From contig JADMKP010000010.1 of assembly GCA_015478775.1 (NCBI GenBank), positions 1 through 64,000 on the forward strand: DNA of 64,000 nucleotides. Reading direction: 5' to 3'. Below, one piece after another: positions 46,141 to 55,710 of the stretch. The DNA comes from Fermentimonas sp. (GTDB lineage Bacteria; Bacteroidota; Bacteroidia; Bacteroidales; Dysgonomonadaceae). A program made the position numbers and the translations under genes. The notes below the pieces were generated by a model. That model saw only the letters and a list, made by a program, of their open reading frames with translations, had not been told where the DNA came from and made no database searches. Positions within the stretch are counted from its first letter, which is position 1. Every line of letters starts with the position of its first letter.

Positions 46141-47052
46141 ATGAAGACTATCCTAATCACCGGAGGCTCTGGCATGATTGGTGTCAGGCTCACAGAAATG
46201 CTTAAAGCAAAGGGCTATTCGGTGATTTGGCTTAGTCGCAAAAGAAATATTAAAGCAGAGATACCCCGTTATAGTTGGGACTATCGCAAAGGAGAGATTG
46301 ATACAGAGGCCTTAAAGCAAGCAAATATCGTAGTACATCTTGCTGGCTCAAATTTGGGAGATGGTAGCTGGACAAAGGCCAAAAAGCAAGAGATTGTCGA
46401 AAGTCGCATCCTCACAACAAAACTACTTCTCCAAACATATAAATCTTTAAATATACAACCCGAAGCATTTATTTCTGCCTCAGCCGTTGGATACTATGGA
46501 ATGCATACAGATGATAACATCTACACCGAAGAAAGTCCACCAGCTAGAAATGATTTTTTAAGTCGTACATGCAAAAAATGGGAGTCTGCTGCATTTCAGT
46601 TTAATGAAGAACTGAAGGTACGCGTAGTAGCCCTACGAACATCCTTTGTAATATCAAAAGAAAGCGAAGCCTTTAAAAAAATGATATTACCCACACGTTT
46701 TGGCCTGGGGGCTCCAATGGGAGATGGTAAACAGTATATGAGCTGGATTCATATCGATGATCTATGCAATTTATATATCAAGTCCATAGAAGACAGCTCT
46801 ATGAGTGGCGTATATAATGCAGTTGCACCCCACTTATCAACCAATAAAGAATTCATGCATACCCTTGCAAAAGAGTTAAATCGACCTTATATAATACCAG
46901 GAATTCCATCATTTCTTTTAAAATTAATTATGGGAGAAGCTTCTGGTATGATACTAGAAGGAATCCAGGTATCCTCACAAAAAGTCATAGATTCAGGATA
47001 CAAATTTTTATATCCCACTGTAAAAGAGGCAATCCATGCCTCGTTAGTTTAG
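46141..47052 (+). CDS. TIGR01777-family SDR/epimerase-like protein
   Basis: A 303-residue Rossmann protein. The dinucleotide motif is in TILITGGSGMIGVRL (3-17). The conserved SASAVGYYGMHTD, EESPPARNDFLSRTCKKWE and LRTSFVISKES segments identify the TIGR01777 (YfcH-like) branch. A C-terminal DUF1731-type region (~245-303, PSFLLKLIMGEASGMILEGIQVSSQKVIDSGYKFLYP) is included. The substrate is unknown. It follows the metallopeptidase with a 6-base gap. Confidence 0.92.
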   Translation: MKTILITGGSGMIGVRLTEMLKAKGYSVIWLSRKRNIKAEIPRYSWDYRKGEIDTEALKQANIVVHLAGSNLGDGSWTKAKKQEIVESRILTTKLLLQTYKSLNIQPEAFISASAVGYYGMHTDDNIYTEESPPARNDFLSRTCKKWESAAFQFNEELKVRVVALRTSFVISKESEAFKKMILPTRFGLGAPMGDGKQYMSWIHIDDLCNLYIKSIEDSSMSGVYNAVAPHLSTNKEFMHTLAKELNRPYIIPGIPSFLLKLIMGEASGMILEGIQVSSQKVIDSGYKFLYPTVKEAIHASLV

Positions 47053-47229
47053 AATGAAATTATTCTTTATATAATCTCATTCTCAATTTTAAGTTTTTCA
47101 ATGATTTCTTTAACACACTTCTCAAAAACAATCTTCTTTTTCCAATGTTTAATTTAAGTATTATAGTCGAATTCACATAAATGAATATGGACTAATTCTC
47201 ATCATTCCAATATAAAAGTAAATTCTAAA

Positions 47230-47676
47230 ATGACTCCAATAAATGAAAATGCTCCGGTTAAAGCAAAAGAAAGTATTCAGATAGAAGCCTCTCCAGAAAA
47301 GGTTTGGCAAATCCTCTCCGATATTAATAATTGGAATAAGTGGAATTCAGATATTCAATTTGCAAAAATTAACGGAGAACTTAAAGCAGGTACAACTTTC
47401 AATTGGAATAGCATGGGCACTAAGATAATGTCAACACTTCACACCGTAACACCTCTCCATGAGATAGGGTGGAGTGGTAGAACCTTTGGCGCATTTGCAA
47501 TACATAACTTCAAAATCACCGCAGAAAATGGATATACAACTGTGTTAATAGAAGAAAGTATGGAAGGGTTTTTAATGCGTTTATTTAGAGGATATATGCA
47601 AAATACTTTAGAAAATGCAATTAATAAATGGCTCACACAAATAAAAGAAGCTGCAGAGATGGATGCAGCTAATTAA
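47230..47676 (+). CDS. SRPBCC (START-like/polyketide cyclase) protein
   Basis: A 148-residue member of the SRPBCC ligand-binding fold. The N-terminal VKAKESIQIEASPEKVWQILSDINNWNKWNSDIQFAK is the hallmark. The rest is alternating strands with a final amphipathic helix (LENAINKWLTQIKEAA). These proteins bind lipids or small hydrophobic compounds or act as cyclases; the ligand is unknown. The VOC gene follows 34 bases later on the same strand, so they may share a transcript. Confidence 0.87.
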   Translation: MTPINENAPVKAKESIQIEASPEKVWQILSDINNWNKWNSDIQFAKINGELKAGTTFNWNSMGTKIMSTLHTVTPLHEIGWSGRTFGAFAIHNFKITAENGYTTVLIEESMEGFLMRLFRGYMQNTLENAINKWLTQIKEAAEMDAAN

Positions 47677-47710
47677 TTGAATTTCTTAAAATCTCAAACA
47701 ATTAAAGATT

Positions 47711-48139
47711 ATGATAAAATTAAATCCCTATCTCAATTTCGATGGTAACTGCGAAGAAGCATTTAACTATTATAAAAAAGTATTCGGAGTAGAATTTTCT
47801 TATTTCTCCAGAATGTCAGAAATGGAAAATTATGAATTTCCCGAAGAAGATAAAAATCTTGTAATGCATGTAAGCTTACCCCTGGGCAATGATGTCCTCA
47901 TGGGCTCAGATGTTTCCTCTTCTATGAAATCTATGTTCAAGCATGGAAACAACAATTATATAAGTCTCACGCCCACAAGTAGAGAAGAAGCAGATAGATT
48001 ATTTCAGGAACTCTCTGCAGGCGGCGAAGTCGAGATGCCTATGGAGGAAATGTTTTGGGGCGACTACTTTGGAAGCTTCAGGGATAAATTCGGAATATAC
48101 TGGATGATAAATTATTATATAGGAGAACCACAAGCATAA
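47711..48139 (+). CDS. VOC-family protein (PhnB-like)
   Basis: A 142-residue vicinal oxygen chelate (glyoxalase/bleomycin resistance-like) protein of the PhnB type. The N-terminal IKLNPYLNFDGNCEEAFNYYKKVFG is diagnostic, followed by MHVSLPLGNDVLMGSDVS and the C-terminal GDYFGSFRDKFGIYWMINYY. Metal-ligand residues of the classic glyoxalase are not all visible. The function is unknown; these proteins often pair with SRPBCC proteins, as here. Confidence 0.88.
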   Translation: MIKLNPYLNFDGNCEEAFNYYKKVFGVEFSYFSRMSEMENYEFPEEDKNLVMHVSLPLGNDVLMGSDVSSSMKSMFKHGNNNYISLTPTSREEADRLFQELSAGGEVEMPMEEMFWGDYFGSFRDKFGIYWMINYYIGEPQA

Positions 48140-48168
48140 ATAATTATCTCAGTTTTGTGTTTATATTG

Positions 48169-48230
48169 AATGCAACTAAAGTTTTAAACCACAATGTTCA
48201 ACATTTATAGGTCTTGACTTTAGTTGCATT
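48169..48230. terminator. Long hairpin between convergent genes
   Basis: A perfect 14-bp stem (48169-48182 with 48217-48230) encloses 34 bases that contain a smaller possible hairpin (AATGTT/AACATT). It lies between the convergent VOC and sugar-dehydrogenase genes and can act in both directions. T-runs are weak on both sides. Confidence 0.5.
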
Positions 48231-48248
48231 TATAATTTTATTAAATTT

Positions 48249-49487
48249 CTAATTCGATTTAGCAATTCGAAATAGTTTTCCAGAGTCGGTAACAGCATAA
48301 AGAGCACCATCACTACCTTCTTCAACATCTCTTATTCGTTCATTCTGATCAACCAGCAGCCGTTCTTCACCTACCACCTTGTTGTCTCTAAAAACTAAAC
48401 GAGCAATATGTTTACTACTTAGACCGCCAATAAATAGATTATTTTCCCATTCCGGAATTACGTTAGAACTATAGAAAGTCATCCCACCTGGCGAAAGTAC
48501 CGGGTCCCAGTAATAAACCGGTTGCTCCATATCTTCATGCTGTGTAATGCCATCTCCAATTGTATTTCCGTTATATTCGATACCATATGTAATTGTTGGC
48601 CAACCATAATCTTTTCCTGGTTCAATAAGATTTATCTCATCACCACCACGTGGTCCCATCTCGCTAATCCATATATCTCCGGTTGTAGGATGAATGTCCA
48701 GCCCTTGCGGATTGCGATGTCCATAACTATAAATCTCAGGCAATGCACCAGGCGTATTAATTAACGGATTGCCATCCACTGGCTTTCCATCAGGTGTAAT
48801 ATGCAAAACCTTACCGTGAGCAGTTTCAAGTTTCTGTGCATTATAACGAGTCTCAATGCTCGAGCGTTCACCGGTGGTTACAAAAATATTCCCCGCCTCG
48901 TTAAACACCAATCTACTTCCAAAGTGCATACTATTATCAAAATAAGGAATTGCACGATAAATGGTTGTGAAATTCTCAATTACCGATTCATCATCAGATA
49001 ATCTGCCTTTACCAACAGCGGTTAATGAACCTTGAGAAGTACGTTCTGCAAAAGAGAAAAACAACATTCTACTAGTTTCAAAATCAGGTGCAGGAGCCAC
49101 ATCCAGCAAGCCACCCTGATTTCTGTCGTCAACTTCCGGGAAGCCGGTTATTGCCTCACTAACTTCGCCTTCTTTAGTTACAATACGCATGGTACCACCT
49201 TTTTCAGTAATGGCAAATCTGCCATCAGGTAGTTCCACCACTGCCCACGGACTATCCAATTCTGAAGTTAACGTAGTTACAGAATAAGGCGTTTCAGTCT
49301 TTACACCCGCAATCCTAGTCTGCCCGTCAAAAGCAGGCTGGTAACTGGTGTTAGGGTCCTGTGTCTCAACCGGAGGCAACATCTCAGCAGGTAGTTCCTC
49401 TTCGTTATTCGTTTTGCGCTCGTCACATGAAGCAGAAGAAAATAGAAATAAAACTGCTATTAAAGCGGTGATTTTTAAATGATACAT
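48249..49487 (-). CDS. PQQ-type sugar dehydrogenase lipoprotein
   Basis: A 412-residue soluble glucose/sorbosone dehydrogenase-like protein. The lipobox SSASC gives cysteine 21. The six-bladed propeller begins LDSPWAVVELPDGRFAITEKGGTMRIV and includes GGLLDVAPAPDF, HFGSRLVFNEAGNIFVTTGERSS, YSYGHRNPQGLDIHP and ISEMGPRGGDEINLIEPGKDYGWP, all typical of the GDH/Hhip group (Asd-like aldose dehydrogenases). Its cofactor (PQQ) would have to be supplied externally if the genome cannot make it. It is periplasmic. The tricorn-like gene ends 64 bases upstream, co-oriented. Confidence 0.9.
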   Translation of the reverse strand: MYHLKITALIAVLFLFSSASCDERKTNNEEELPAEMLPPVETQDPNTSYQPAFDGQTRIAGVKTETPYSVTTLTSELDSPWAVVELPDGRFAITEKGGTMRIVTKEGEVSEAITGFPEVDDRNQGGLLDVAPAPDFETSRMLFFSFAERTSQGSLTAVGKGRLSDDESVIENFTTIYRAIPYFDNSMHFGSRLVFNEAGNIFVTTGERSSIETRYNAQKLETAHGKVLHITPDGKPVDGNPLINTPGALPEIYSYGHRNPQGLDIHPTTGDIWISEMGPRGGDEINLIEPGKDYGWPTITYGIEYNGNTIGDGITQHEDMEQPVYYWDPVLSPGGMTFYSSNVIPEWENNLFIGGLSSKHIARLVFRDNKVVGEERLLVDQNERIRDVEEGSDGALYAVTDSGKLFRIAKSN

Positions 49488-49551
49488 GTCGATATTTATT
49501 AATTAAACTTCATATTTAGTTCATATAAAACAACAACAATATCAGTTTTGT

Positions 49552-52500
49552 TTATTTTATTTCACGTTCTATCCATTTAGATCTATTCGGAGGAGTAGGA
49601 GAAGTCACTTTTTTACGAGGTGTAACTCTCAACTCTTCAAGCAAAACCTCTACAGCCTTCTCAATTGATGGGTCGTTACCTTTGGCAAGTTCCTCTGGTC
49701 TATCCACAACTTCAATGTCTGGATACACACCTATTCCTTCAATTATCCACTCACCATTCTCATCATAAATACCAAACATTGGCACAGATATATAACCACC
49801 GTCAACCAATCTGGCATTTCCCGAAATACCAACCAATCCTCCCCATGTGCGAGTACCAATTAGTTTGCCTTCACCCGTTTTACTAAAGAAATAAGGAAAT
49901 GCGTCACCTCCCGAAGAAGAATAACCATTTATAAGCATAGCCTTTGGCCCGTCGTGTGCCAAACCTGGCGATTTCATAGGCTGCTCAATACCATTTCTAT
50001 GCCAGTATACCAGCGTTCGTCGGTTTACCAAGTCAATCATCCTGTCGGGTATAAATCCACCCCCATTATATCTGTCGTCAATAATCAAAGCATCTTTATG
50101 GTTGTAAGCCAACATACCTTTAAAAAGTTCTCTGTTACCTTCAACAGCAGTGTTCGGAACGTGAATATATCCAATCTTACCATCCGATAATTTATCAACC
50201 AAATTACGTCTTTCATTTACCCAATCCAGATATCTCAACTCATGCTCACTAGTAATGGTTTTAACCTGGTATGAATGAGCGCCCGATTCAGACGAAGAAC
50301 TGTTGACCGTTAACTCAACATACCTTCCACCCATATTTTCAAGTAGCTCATACGGGTTCTTATCAACAGTTACATCCTCACCATTTATCTTGATTATATA
50401 ATCACCCTCTTTCACATCAACCCCACTTTCGGTAAGAGGTGAACGTCTGCTCTCATTCCAATTCTCACCCTGGTAAATCTTTGTAATCTTATATCTGTTG
50501 GCCTTCAAATCAGCCATCAGCTCAGCACCAAGCAAACCACCATTTATTCTATCCACGCTACCAATATCTCCCCAGTCAACATACGCGTGACCAGTATTTG
50601 TTTCGCTTATCACCTCATTAAGTATGTAGTCCAAATCATACCTGCTAGGCACATAAGGTAGCATAGCACCATAAGTTTCTTTTATGCCAGCCCAATCCAC
50701 CCCGTGAATATTATCCACATAAAAATAGTCCCTAAAAATTCTGAATGCATCTTCATAAATTTGGTTCCACTCCAACTTAGGATCAATTTTCATAACAAGG
50801 TTTGTCAGATCAATCTTTCCGTCACCAGCTTTTTGTCCAGGCTGATTTTTAGCAATCATAAAATCACCATTTCTACGATATATAAGTGATTTGCCATCAG
50901 CAGAAGGCGTTACAAAGCCCACACCATCTAAAATATCTTCACTCTTTTCTTCTTTTATATTGTATCTCATTGTTTTGTTGCCCGAAGAATAAAGCAATCC
51001 CTCTTCCACAGTACCGTGAATATTGTAATTACCATTAGGCATCGTTAAAACCTCTATTCTATTTTGAATTCCATCCAAATCGATAGTAATCTTTTCATCT
51101 TTTGATTTAGAAGTACTCTCTTTCGATCCATTAGACTCATTCGCGTCTTTCGATCCTTCTGCCATATCATCACCATAAGGCTCTACATCAATCTTATTTG
51201 GTGATAAACTCGAACCATCGTCTTTCAACGGAATTGCATACACACGTGTAGCATTATTATACAGATAATCAAACTCGAAGCTACTAAATTCCAAGTTGAA
51301 ATCTCTATTAGACAAGAAGAACAAAAACTTTCCATCTCTGCTAAATACAGGGTCACTATCCGAAAATGCAGCATCAGTGATTTGATGTTTATGACCGGTT
51401 GATATGTTATATAGCCAAAGAGCCGACTGATAGTTGGGCGACGATTTACTGTACGCTATCCATCCTCCATCATACGAAAAGGTGTAATCACTAATCTCTT
51501 CTGCCGAGGCTTTATCAACAGCCACCTGGCCACCGTTAGCAGCATCAACCAACCAAAGTGTCATCGACCTGTCGCTGAATAAAAGATGGGTATTTTGTGG
51601 CGACCACACAGCTTGATTTTTCCAAGCTTTAGAACCACTTGTTAACTTACGCGGCTCTGCTCCCTTTTTATTATCTATAAGGTAAAGTTCATACTCACCT
51701 GTTTCATCTGAGTAGTAGGCAATCTGCTTACCGTTAGGCGACCAAATTGGCGATATTTCTCTAACTCCTTGCGTGTTAGTTAGGTTCACTATCTCACCAT
51801 TCTCTGCAGGAACACTAAATATATCACCTCTGGCTTCAATTAACGCTCTCTTACCAGTTGGCGAAAGAGAATAACTGCCCACAAAATCTTTTACATTTTT
51901 AAAGCTCGATTGTAAGTTTGGGTTATCATATTTTATCGAAACCGAAACCTTTTCAGTTACCCCGCTCTGTAAATTCAGTACATACAGAAATCCACCGTTC
52001 TCGTATACCAGTTTTCCGTTACTCCCCGAAGGCCACATAACATCAAAATCGGTATGCGAAGTAACTTGCACATCCTCACCAGTAGTTGTATTATAACTCC
52101 AGATGTTTAGTCTGGTATCACGGTCCGAAGCATAATAAATATTGTTTCCATACCATGTAGGCCATTGATCCGTACCCGCCCAATGTGTCATTTGCTCTGC
52201 ACTGTTTTCATCTAAGTTATATCTCCACAATTCGGTAGCTCTACCACCTTTATATCTTTTCCATGTTCTAAATTCCCTGTCAACAGGAGTAAAGCAAATT
52301 TCAGATCCATCAGGTGAGAAGGTTGCAAAACCACCATTTACAATTGGAAGCGGCTGTTCCATTCCACCATCTAAACTAACAGTAAAATATTTCCCATTTC
52401 TTTCACCAAAGGAAGTTCTGTTTGCCCTAAATAAAATGCTTTTACTATCGGGGGTCCAATCTAAAACCACATTATCATAACCACCACGCGGAGGCATCAT

Positions 52501-52824
52501 TCCTTCCGAATTGTAATATGTAAGCTGTCTGGCAGCACCCCCCTCAGAAGGCATTACCCAAATTTGCCTGTTTCCCGAATACTCTGCAGAAAACGCTATC
52601 CATTTACCATCAGGCGAAATTTTAGGAAACAGCTCTAAACCCCGATGTGAGGTTAACCTTTTGGCCTCGCCTCCACCATTATTCACACTCCATATATCAC
52701 CCGCATAAACAAAAGTGATAAGGCTCCCGTTTATATCAGGGAAACGCAACATTCGTGCATCTTCAAAAGCATTAGCCTGAAGAAAAAGCATTGATATTAA
52801 AACAGATAAAACAATTTTTCGCAT
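49552..52824 (-). CDS. Tricorn-like S41 protease
   Basis: A 1090-residue exported protease with a signal peptide (~1-19, LQANAFED). N-terminal residues ~25-320 and ~330-560 form two WD40/PD40-type beta-propellers (FSPDG, WSPNGKQIAYYSD, FSRDGKFLFFLSNRD). A tricorn C1 helical region (~690-770), a PDZ domain (~775-870) and the S41 catalytic domain (~880-1060) follow. The probable nucleophile serine is in NGYSSSGGDAFPYFFSKTG. It degrades peptides, perhaps with downstream aminopeptidases. A consensus promoter lies directly upstream. Confidence 0.92.
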   Translation of the reverse strand: MRKIVLSVLISMLFLQANAFEDARMLRFPDINGSLITFVYAGDIWSVNNGGGEAKRLTSHRGLELFPKISPDGKWIAFSAEYSGNRQIWVMPSEGGAARQLTYYNSEGMMPPRGGYDNVVLDWTPDSKSILFRANRTSFGERNGKYFTVSLDGGMEQPLPIVNGGFATFSPDGSEICFTPVDREFRTWKRYKGGRATELWRYNLDENSAEQMTHWAGTDQWPTWYGNNIYYASDRDTRLNIWSYNTTTGEDVQVTSHTDFDVMWPSGSNGKLVYENGGFLYVLNLQSGVTEKVSVSIKYDNPNLQSSFKNVKDFVGSYSLSPTGKRALIEARGDIFSVPAENGEIVNLTNTQGVREISPIWSPNGKQIAYYSDETGEYELYLIDNKKGAEPRKLTSGSKAWKNQAVWSPQNTHLLFSDRSMTLWLVDAANGGQVAVDKASAEEISDYTFSYDGGWIAYSKSSPNYQSALWLYNISTGHKHQITDAAFSDSDPVFSRDGKFLFFLSNRDFNLEFSSFEFDYLYNNATRVYAIPLKDDGSSLSPNKIDVEPYGDDMAEGSKDANESNGSKESTSKSKDEKITIDLDGIQNRIEVLTMPNGNYNIHGTVEEGLLYSSGNKTMRYNIKEEKSEDILDGVGFVTPSADGKSLIYRRNGDFMIAKNQPGQKAGDGKIDLTNLVMKIDPKLEWNQIYEDAFRIFRDYFYVDNIHGVDWAGIKETYGAMLPYVPSRYDLDYILNEVISETNTGHAYVDWGDIGSVDRINGGLLGAELMADLKANRYKITKIYQGENWNESRRSPLTESGVDVKEGDYIIKINGEDVTVDKNPYELLENMGGRYVELTVNSSSSESGAHSYQVKTITSEHELRYLDWVNERRNLVDKLSDGKIGYIHVPNTAVEGNRELFKGMLAYNHKDALIIDDRYNGGGFIPDRMIDLVNRRTLVYWHRNGIEQPMKSPGLAHDGPKAMLINGYSSSGGDAFPYFFSKTGEGKLIGTRTWGGLVGISGNARLVDGGYISVPMFGIYDENGEWIIEGIGVYPDIEVVDRPEELAKGNDPSIEKAVEVLLEELRVTPRKKVTSPTPPNRSKWIEREIK

Positions 52825-52849
52825 AAATATTCTATTCTTATTATTACTG

Positions 52850-52881
52850 CAAATTTACATAAAATAACTCAATTTTTTCAA
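52850..52881 (-). promoter_or_regulatory. Promoter of the tricorn-like protease gene
   Basis: On the minus strand TTG (complement of 52879-52881), a 21-base spacer and TAAATTTG (complement of 52850-52857) match both boxes; the ATG is 26 bases further on. Confidence 0.75.
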
Positions 52882-52898
52882 CGATATAAAAAAGATGT

Positions 52899-52906
52899 TA
52901 TCTTTG
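52899..52906 (+). promoter_or_regulatory. Probable -7 box of the NfeD-family gene
   Basis: TATCTTTG matches TAnnTTTG 22 bases before the ATG. Only TTT is found at the -33 spacing. Confidence 0.5.
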
Positions 52907-52927
52907 TTTTTATTAAACTAGTTAAGA

Positions 52928-54313
52928 ATGAAAAAGATATATTTACTGCTTATAATCTTGTTCTATATTATATCACAAGCAATATCTGCACAAGAAACCA
53001 AACCTTCAATCTACCTAATAAATATAAAAGAAAATATAGGTAGCAATACCTGGATTTATCTTCAAAACGGATTGCACGAAGCACAAGAGCGCGATGCCGA
53101 CATGGTTTTATTGCATATGAATACCTATGGTGGTGGGGTGTTGGAGGCCGACTCAATGCGCACAGCCATACTTAATAGCAAGCTCCCCGTTTATGTTTTT
53201 ATTGATGTAAACGCAGCATCTGCAGGTGCTCTTATTTCAATTGCATGCGATTCTATTTTTATGCGAACAAGTGCCTCAATAGGTGCAGCCACGGTTGTTG
53301 ATGGTGGTAGTGGGGCAGCAGCCCCCGATAAATACCAATCGTATATGAGAGGTATAATGCGGGCAACTGCCGAAAGCCATGGTAAAATTACAACTTTTGA
53401 AAATGGCGATTCGATAAGCAAATGGCGACGCGATCCTAAAATTGCCGAAGCAATGGTAGACGAGAGGGTAGTGGTGCCAGGTTATGCCGATTCCACACAG
53501 ATATTAACCCTCACTGCTAGTCAAGCCGTAGAATTGGGTTATTGCGATGGTATAGCTGAAAGTGTGCACGAGGTAATTGTGTCTCATTTAGGGTATAACG
53601 ATTACGATTTGGAAGCCTACAATCCCACATTTTATGATAAGATAAAAGGCATACTTACCAATGGTGTGCTTCAGGCATTTTTGATTATGTTTATTCTCGG
53701 AGGTATATACTTCGAGCTTCAATCGCCCGGTGTAGGCTTCCCAACAGCAGCTGCAATAACAGCCGCAATACTCTATTTTACGCCCCTTTACCTTACTGGC
53801 TATGCCCAGAATTGGGAGGTTCTGTTGTTTGTGCTGGGGCTCATCTTTATAGTCTTCGAGATATTTGTAGTACCCGGTTTTGGGTTCACGGGCATTGCGG
53901 GAATAGTTTTCATATTCATCTCGCTCGTTTTGGCACTCGTAGGCAATGTCAATTTCAATTTCGAAGGACTCCCAGCTAGAGAAGTGTTTAGGGCATTTAT
54001 GACAGTACTAGGAGGAATGGGCATGGGAATGATTTTAATAATATACCTGAGCAGTAGAATCGGCAAAAAAGGATTTCTTAGAAATGTTGCCCTATTGGCC
54101 GATCAAGAAGGATACTACTCCGTTTCTTTACAGCCCGATTTACTGATTGGTAAAACCGGAATTGCTGCAACCGTGTTGCGCCCCTCTGGCCGAGTTAATA
54201 TAGATGGAGAATTTTATGATGCCGTATCCTTATACGGAATGATAGAAAAGGGCGACGAAATTATTGTAAAGCGATATGAGAGCTTTCAGTTGTATGTAGT
54301 AAGAAAGGAGTAA
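52928..54313 (+). CDS. NfeD-family membrane serine protease (ClpP-class, NfeD1b type)
   Basis: A 461-residue inner-membrane protein. A signal peptide (~1-21) precedes a ClpP-like serine protease domain (~25-225) with the segment VFIDVNAASAGALISIACD that carries the nucleophile serine, and lysine-bearing RGIMRATAESHGK. Four to five transmembrane helices cover ~240-375. A soluble beta-barrel (OB) NfeD C-terminus (~390-461) has IGKTGIAATVLRPSGRVNIDGEFYDAVS. Such proteins cut membrane-associated proteins such as stomatins. No stomatin (slipin) gene is adjacent here. A bidirectional terminator follows. Confidence 0.92.
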   Translation: MKKIYLLLIILFYIISQAISAQETKPSIYLINIKENIGSNTWIYLQNGLHEAQERDADMVLLHMNTYGGGVLEADSMRTAILNSKLPVYVFIDVNAASAGALISIACDSIFMRTSASIGAATVVDGGSGAAAPDKYQSYMRGIMRATAESHGKITTFENGDSISKWRRDPKIAEAMVDERVVVPGYADSTQILTLTASQAVELGYCDGIAESVHEVIVSHLGYNDYDLEAYNPTFYDKIKGILTNGVLQAFLIMFILGGIYFELQSPGVGFPTAAAITAAILYFTPLYLTGYAQNWEVLLFVLGLIFIVFEIFVVPGFGFTGIAGIVFIFISLVLALVGNVNFNFEGLPAREVFRAFMTVLGGMGMGMILIIYLSSRIGKKGFLRNVALLADQEGYYSVSLQPDLLIGKTGIAATVLRPSGRVNIDGEFYDAVSLYGMIEKGDEIIVKRYESFQLYVVRKE

Positions 54314-54391
54314 AGATTAATGACTAAAGACTAAGAGCGTCTCGCCCTAATACACTTAACTGTAAAGTGAATAAGGTGAAACAGTTATAAT

Positions 54392-54434
54392 AAAAAAATC
54401 CCTGGGATTAAATTTAATCACAGGGATTTTTTTT
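54392..54434. terminator. Bidirectional rho-independent terminator
   Basis: A stem ATCCCTG/CAGGGAT (54398-54404 with 54421-54427), extended by A/T pairs, has A-runs on the left and T-runs on the right, so each strand sees a stem followed by T. It lies between the convergent NfeD and small membrane protein genes. Confidence 0.88.
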
Positions 54435-54465
54435 CACTAGCTTATTAAAGTCAGCTAATCAAATT

Positions 54466-54750
54466 TTAATTATATGCTTCAATCTCATCTGGTGAATAAG
54501 CTGCTTTTTTCGCAAAGAAATAGATGAAATAAGGCACTATAAACAAAATTATTATCCAAAGAGCATTGCTTATAATACCACCTCTTTTCATGTTGTTAAC
54601 AAAAATGTGCCCTAGCATTCCATTCACAACCATTGCCATTCCAATTATAAGATTGGTATTTCCGCCACCACCCATCATAAATGGTACAATTAAAACAGCA
54701 ACGCCAATAAGCATCACCAATACGCCGATGTATTTTGCAAATTCTTTCAT
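54466..54750 (-). CDS. Small integral membrane protein of unknown function
   Basis: A 94-residue hydrophobic protein with three transmembrane helices (~6-24, ~32-47 and ~57-75), a glycine-rich loop GGGGNTN, and an acidic C-terminus (SPDEIEAYN). No family is recognised. The frame opens at 54792, but the first 14 residues are polar and unusual; ATG 54750 gives MKEFAKYIGVLVMLIG, which fits a first helix, and is preferred. It converges with the NfeD gene and is divergent from plsC. Confidence 0.75.
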   Translation of the reverse strand: MKEFAKYIGVLVMLIGVAVLIVPFMMGGGGNTNLIIGMAMVVNGMLGHIFVNNMKRGGIISNALWIIILFIVPYFIYFFAKKAAYSPDEIEAYN

Positions 54751-54881
54751 GTGAGTATAATATAATATTTTGTAATTGATTTCGTGACACAAATAAACAC
54801 AAAATTCAACAAACGAGGAAATTATTTGAGATAAAAATTGTCTTTAATCTCTTTTCGACACTAAATAAACGCTATTTTATT

Positions 54882-54889
54882 TATATTTG
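54882..54889 (+). promoter_or_regulatory. Probable -7 box of the acyltransferase gene
   Basis: TATATTTG fits TAnnTTTG 31 bases before the GTG start. No TTG is present at the right -33 spacing. Confidence 0.45.
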
Positions 54890-54919
54890 TCAAATGTTTA
54901 TCCTGAATGAGGTGAAGTT

Positions 54920-55651
54920 GTGAAAAATATATTGCGTCTATTATATCAGTGGTTATTTTTTGTTCCAATCTTTCTTGTAATAACAATTGTTACAGCTTTA
55001 ATTGTAATGATTATGGCTCCACTGTTTGGAAGTAAAACATGGGGTTACTACCCGGCCAAATGGTGGTCGCGACTCACTTGTTGGCTATCATTATGCAAAA
55101 TAAGTACTAGGGGACACGAAAACCTCGATAAAAACAGATCATATGTCTTCGTTGCAAATCACCAGGGAGCATTCGATATTTTTCTTACTTACGGATTTCT
55201 GAATCATAATATTGTATGGATGCAAAAGCATAGTCTCCGTAGCTTGCCATTAGTTGGTTATGCATCAAAAATGGCTGGGCATGTTTTTGTAAATAACACA
55301 AATGCAACAACCAGGGCATTTACATTAAAAGAGGCAATATCAAAAGTAAAAGATGGAGTATCAATAGTTATATTCCCTGAGGGAGCACGCACACATACCG
55401 GAAAGATGAGACAATTTAAAAAAGGAGCTTTTTATATCGCTACAGAAGAGAAGTTGCCAATTGTACCCATTACAATAAACGGACCTTTTGATGTTCTTAA
55501 AAGGGGCACATTAGACCTTAAACCGGGTAAATTAGAACTTGTAATACACAAGCCAATACCAACAGAAAATATTTGTGAGGATGATATTCCCGAACTGATA
55601 GATACAACAAGAGAGATTATTTATTCAGCACTTTGGGAAAAGTATAAATAG
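54920..55651 (+). CDS. plsC: 1-acyl-sn-glycerol-3-phosphate acyltransferase
   Basis: A 243-residue membrane enzyme that adds the second acyl chain to lysophosphatidate in phospholipid synthesis. The catalytic NHQGAFD motif (H81, D86) and the substrate motif FPEGART (~152-158) are present, with FKKGAFYIATEEKLPIVPI in motif IV. Two N-terminal transmembrane helices (~10-35) are visible. The start codon is GTG at 54920, since no in-frame ATG lies nearby and the N-terminal helix would be lost otherwise. It stands alone, divergent from the small membrane protein gene. Confidence 0.93.
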   Translation: MKNILRLLYQWLFFVPIFLVITIVTALIVMIMAPLFGSKTWGYYPAKWWSRLTCWLSLCKISTRGHENLDKNRSYVFVANHQGAFDIFLTYGFLNHNIVWMQKHSLRSLPLVGYASKMAGHVFVNNTNATTRAFTLKEAISKVKDGVSIVIFPEGARTHTGKMRQFKKGAFYIATEEKLPIVPITINGPFDVLKRGTLDLKPGKLELVIHKPIPTENICEDDIPELIDTTREIIYSALWEKYK

Positions 55652-55710
55652 TTAGCGAGAAATATAAATAGTTTGCATATTACCGAGATGAGACCTATAT
55701 AAAAAAGGAA

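Noticed and set aside
47067-47153. 29-codon minus-strand coding-like stretch (ends KLKIENEII)
   Set aside because: It has no start codon and is bounded by a stop; it may be a gene remnant but the family cannot be recognised.
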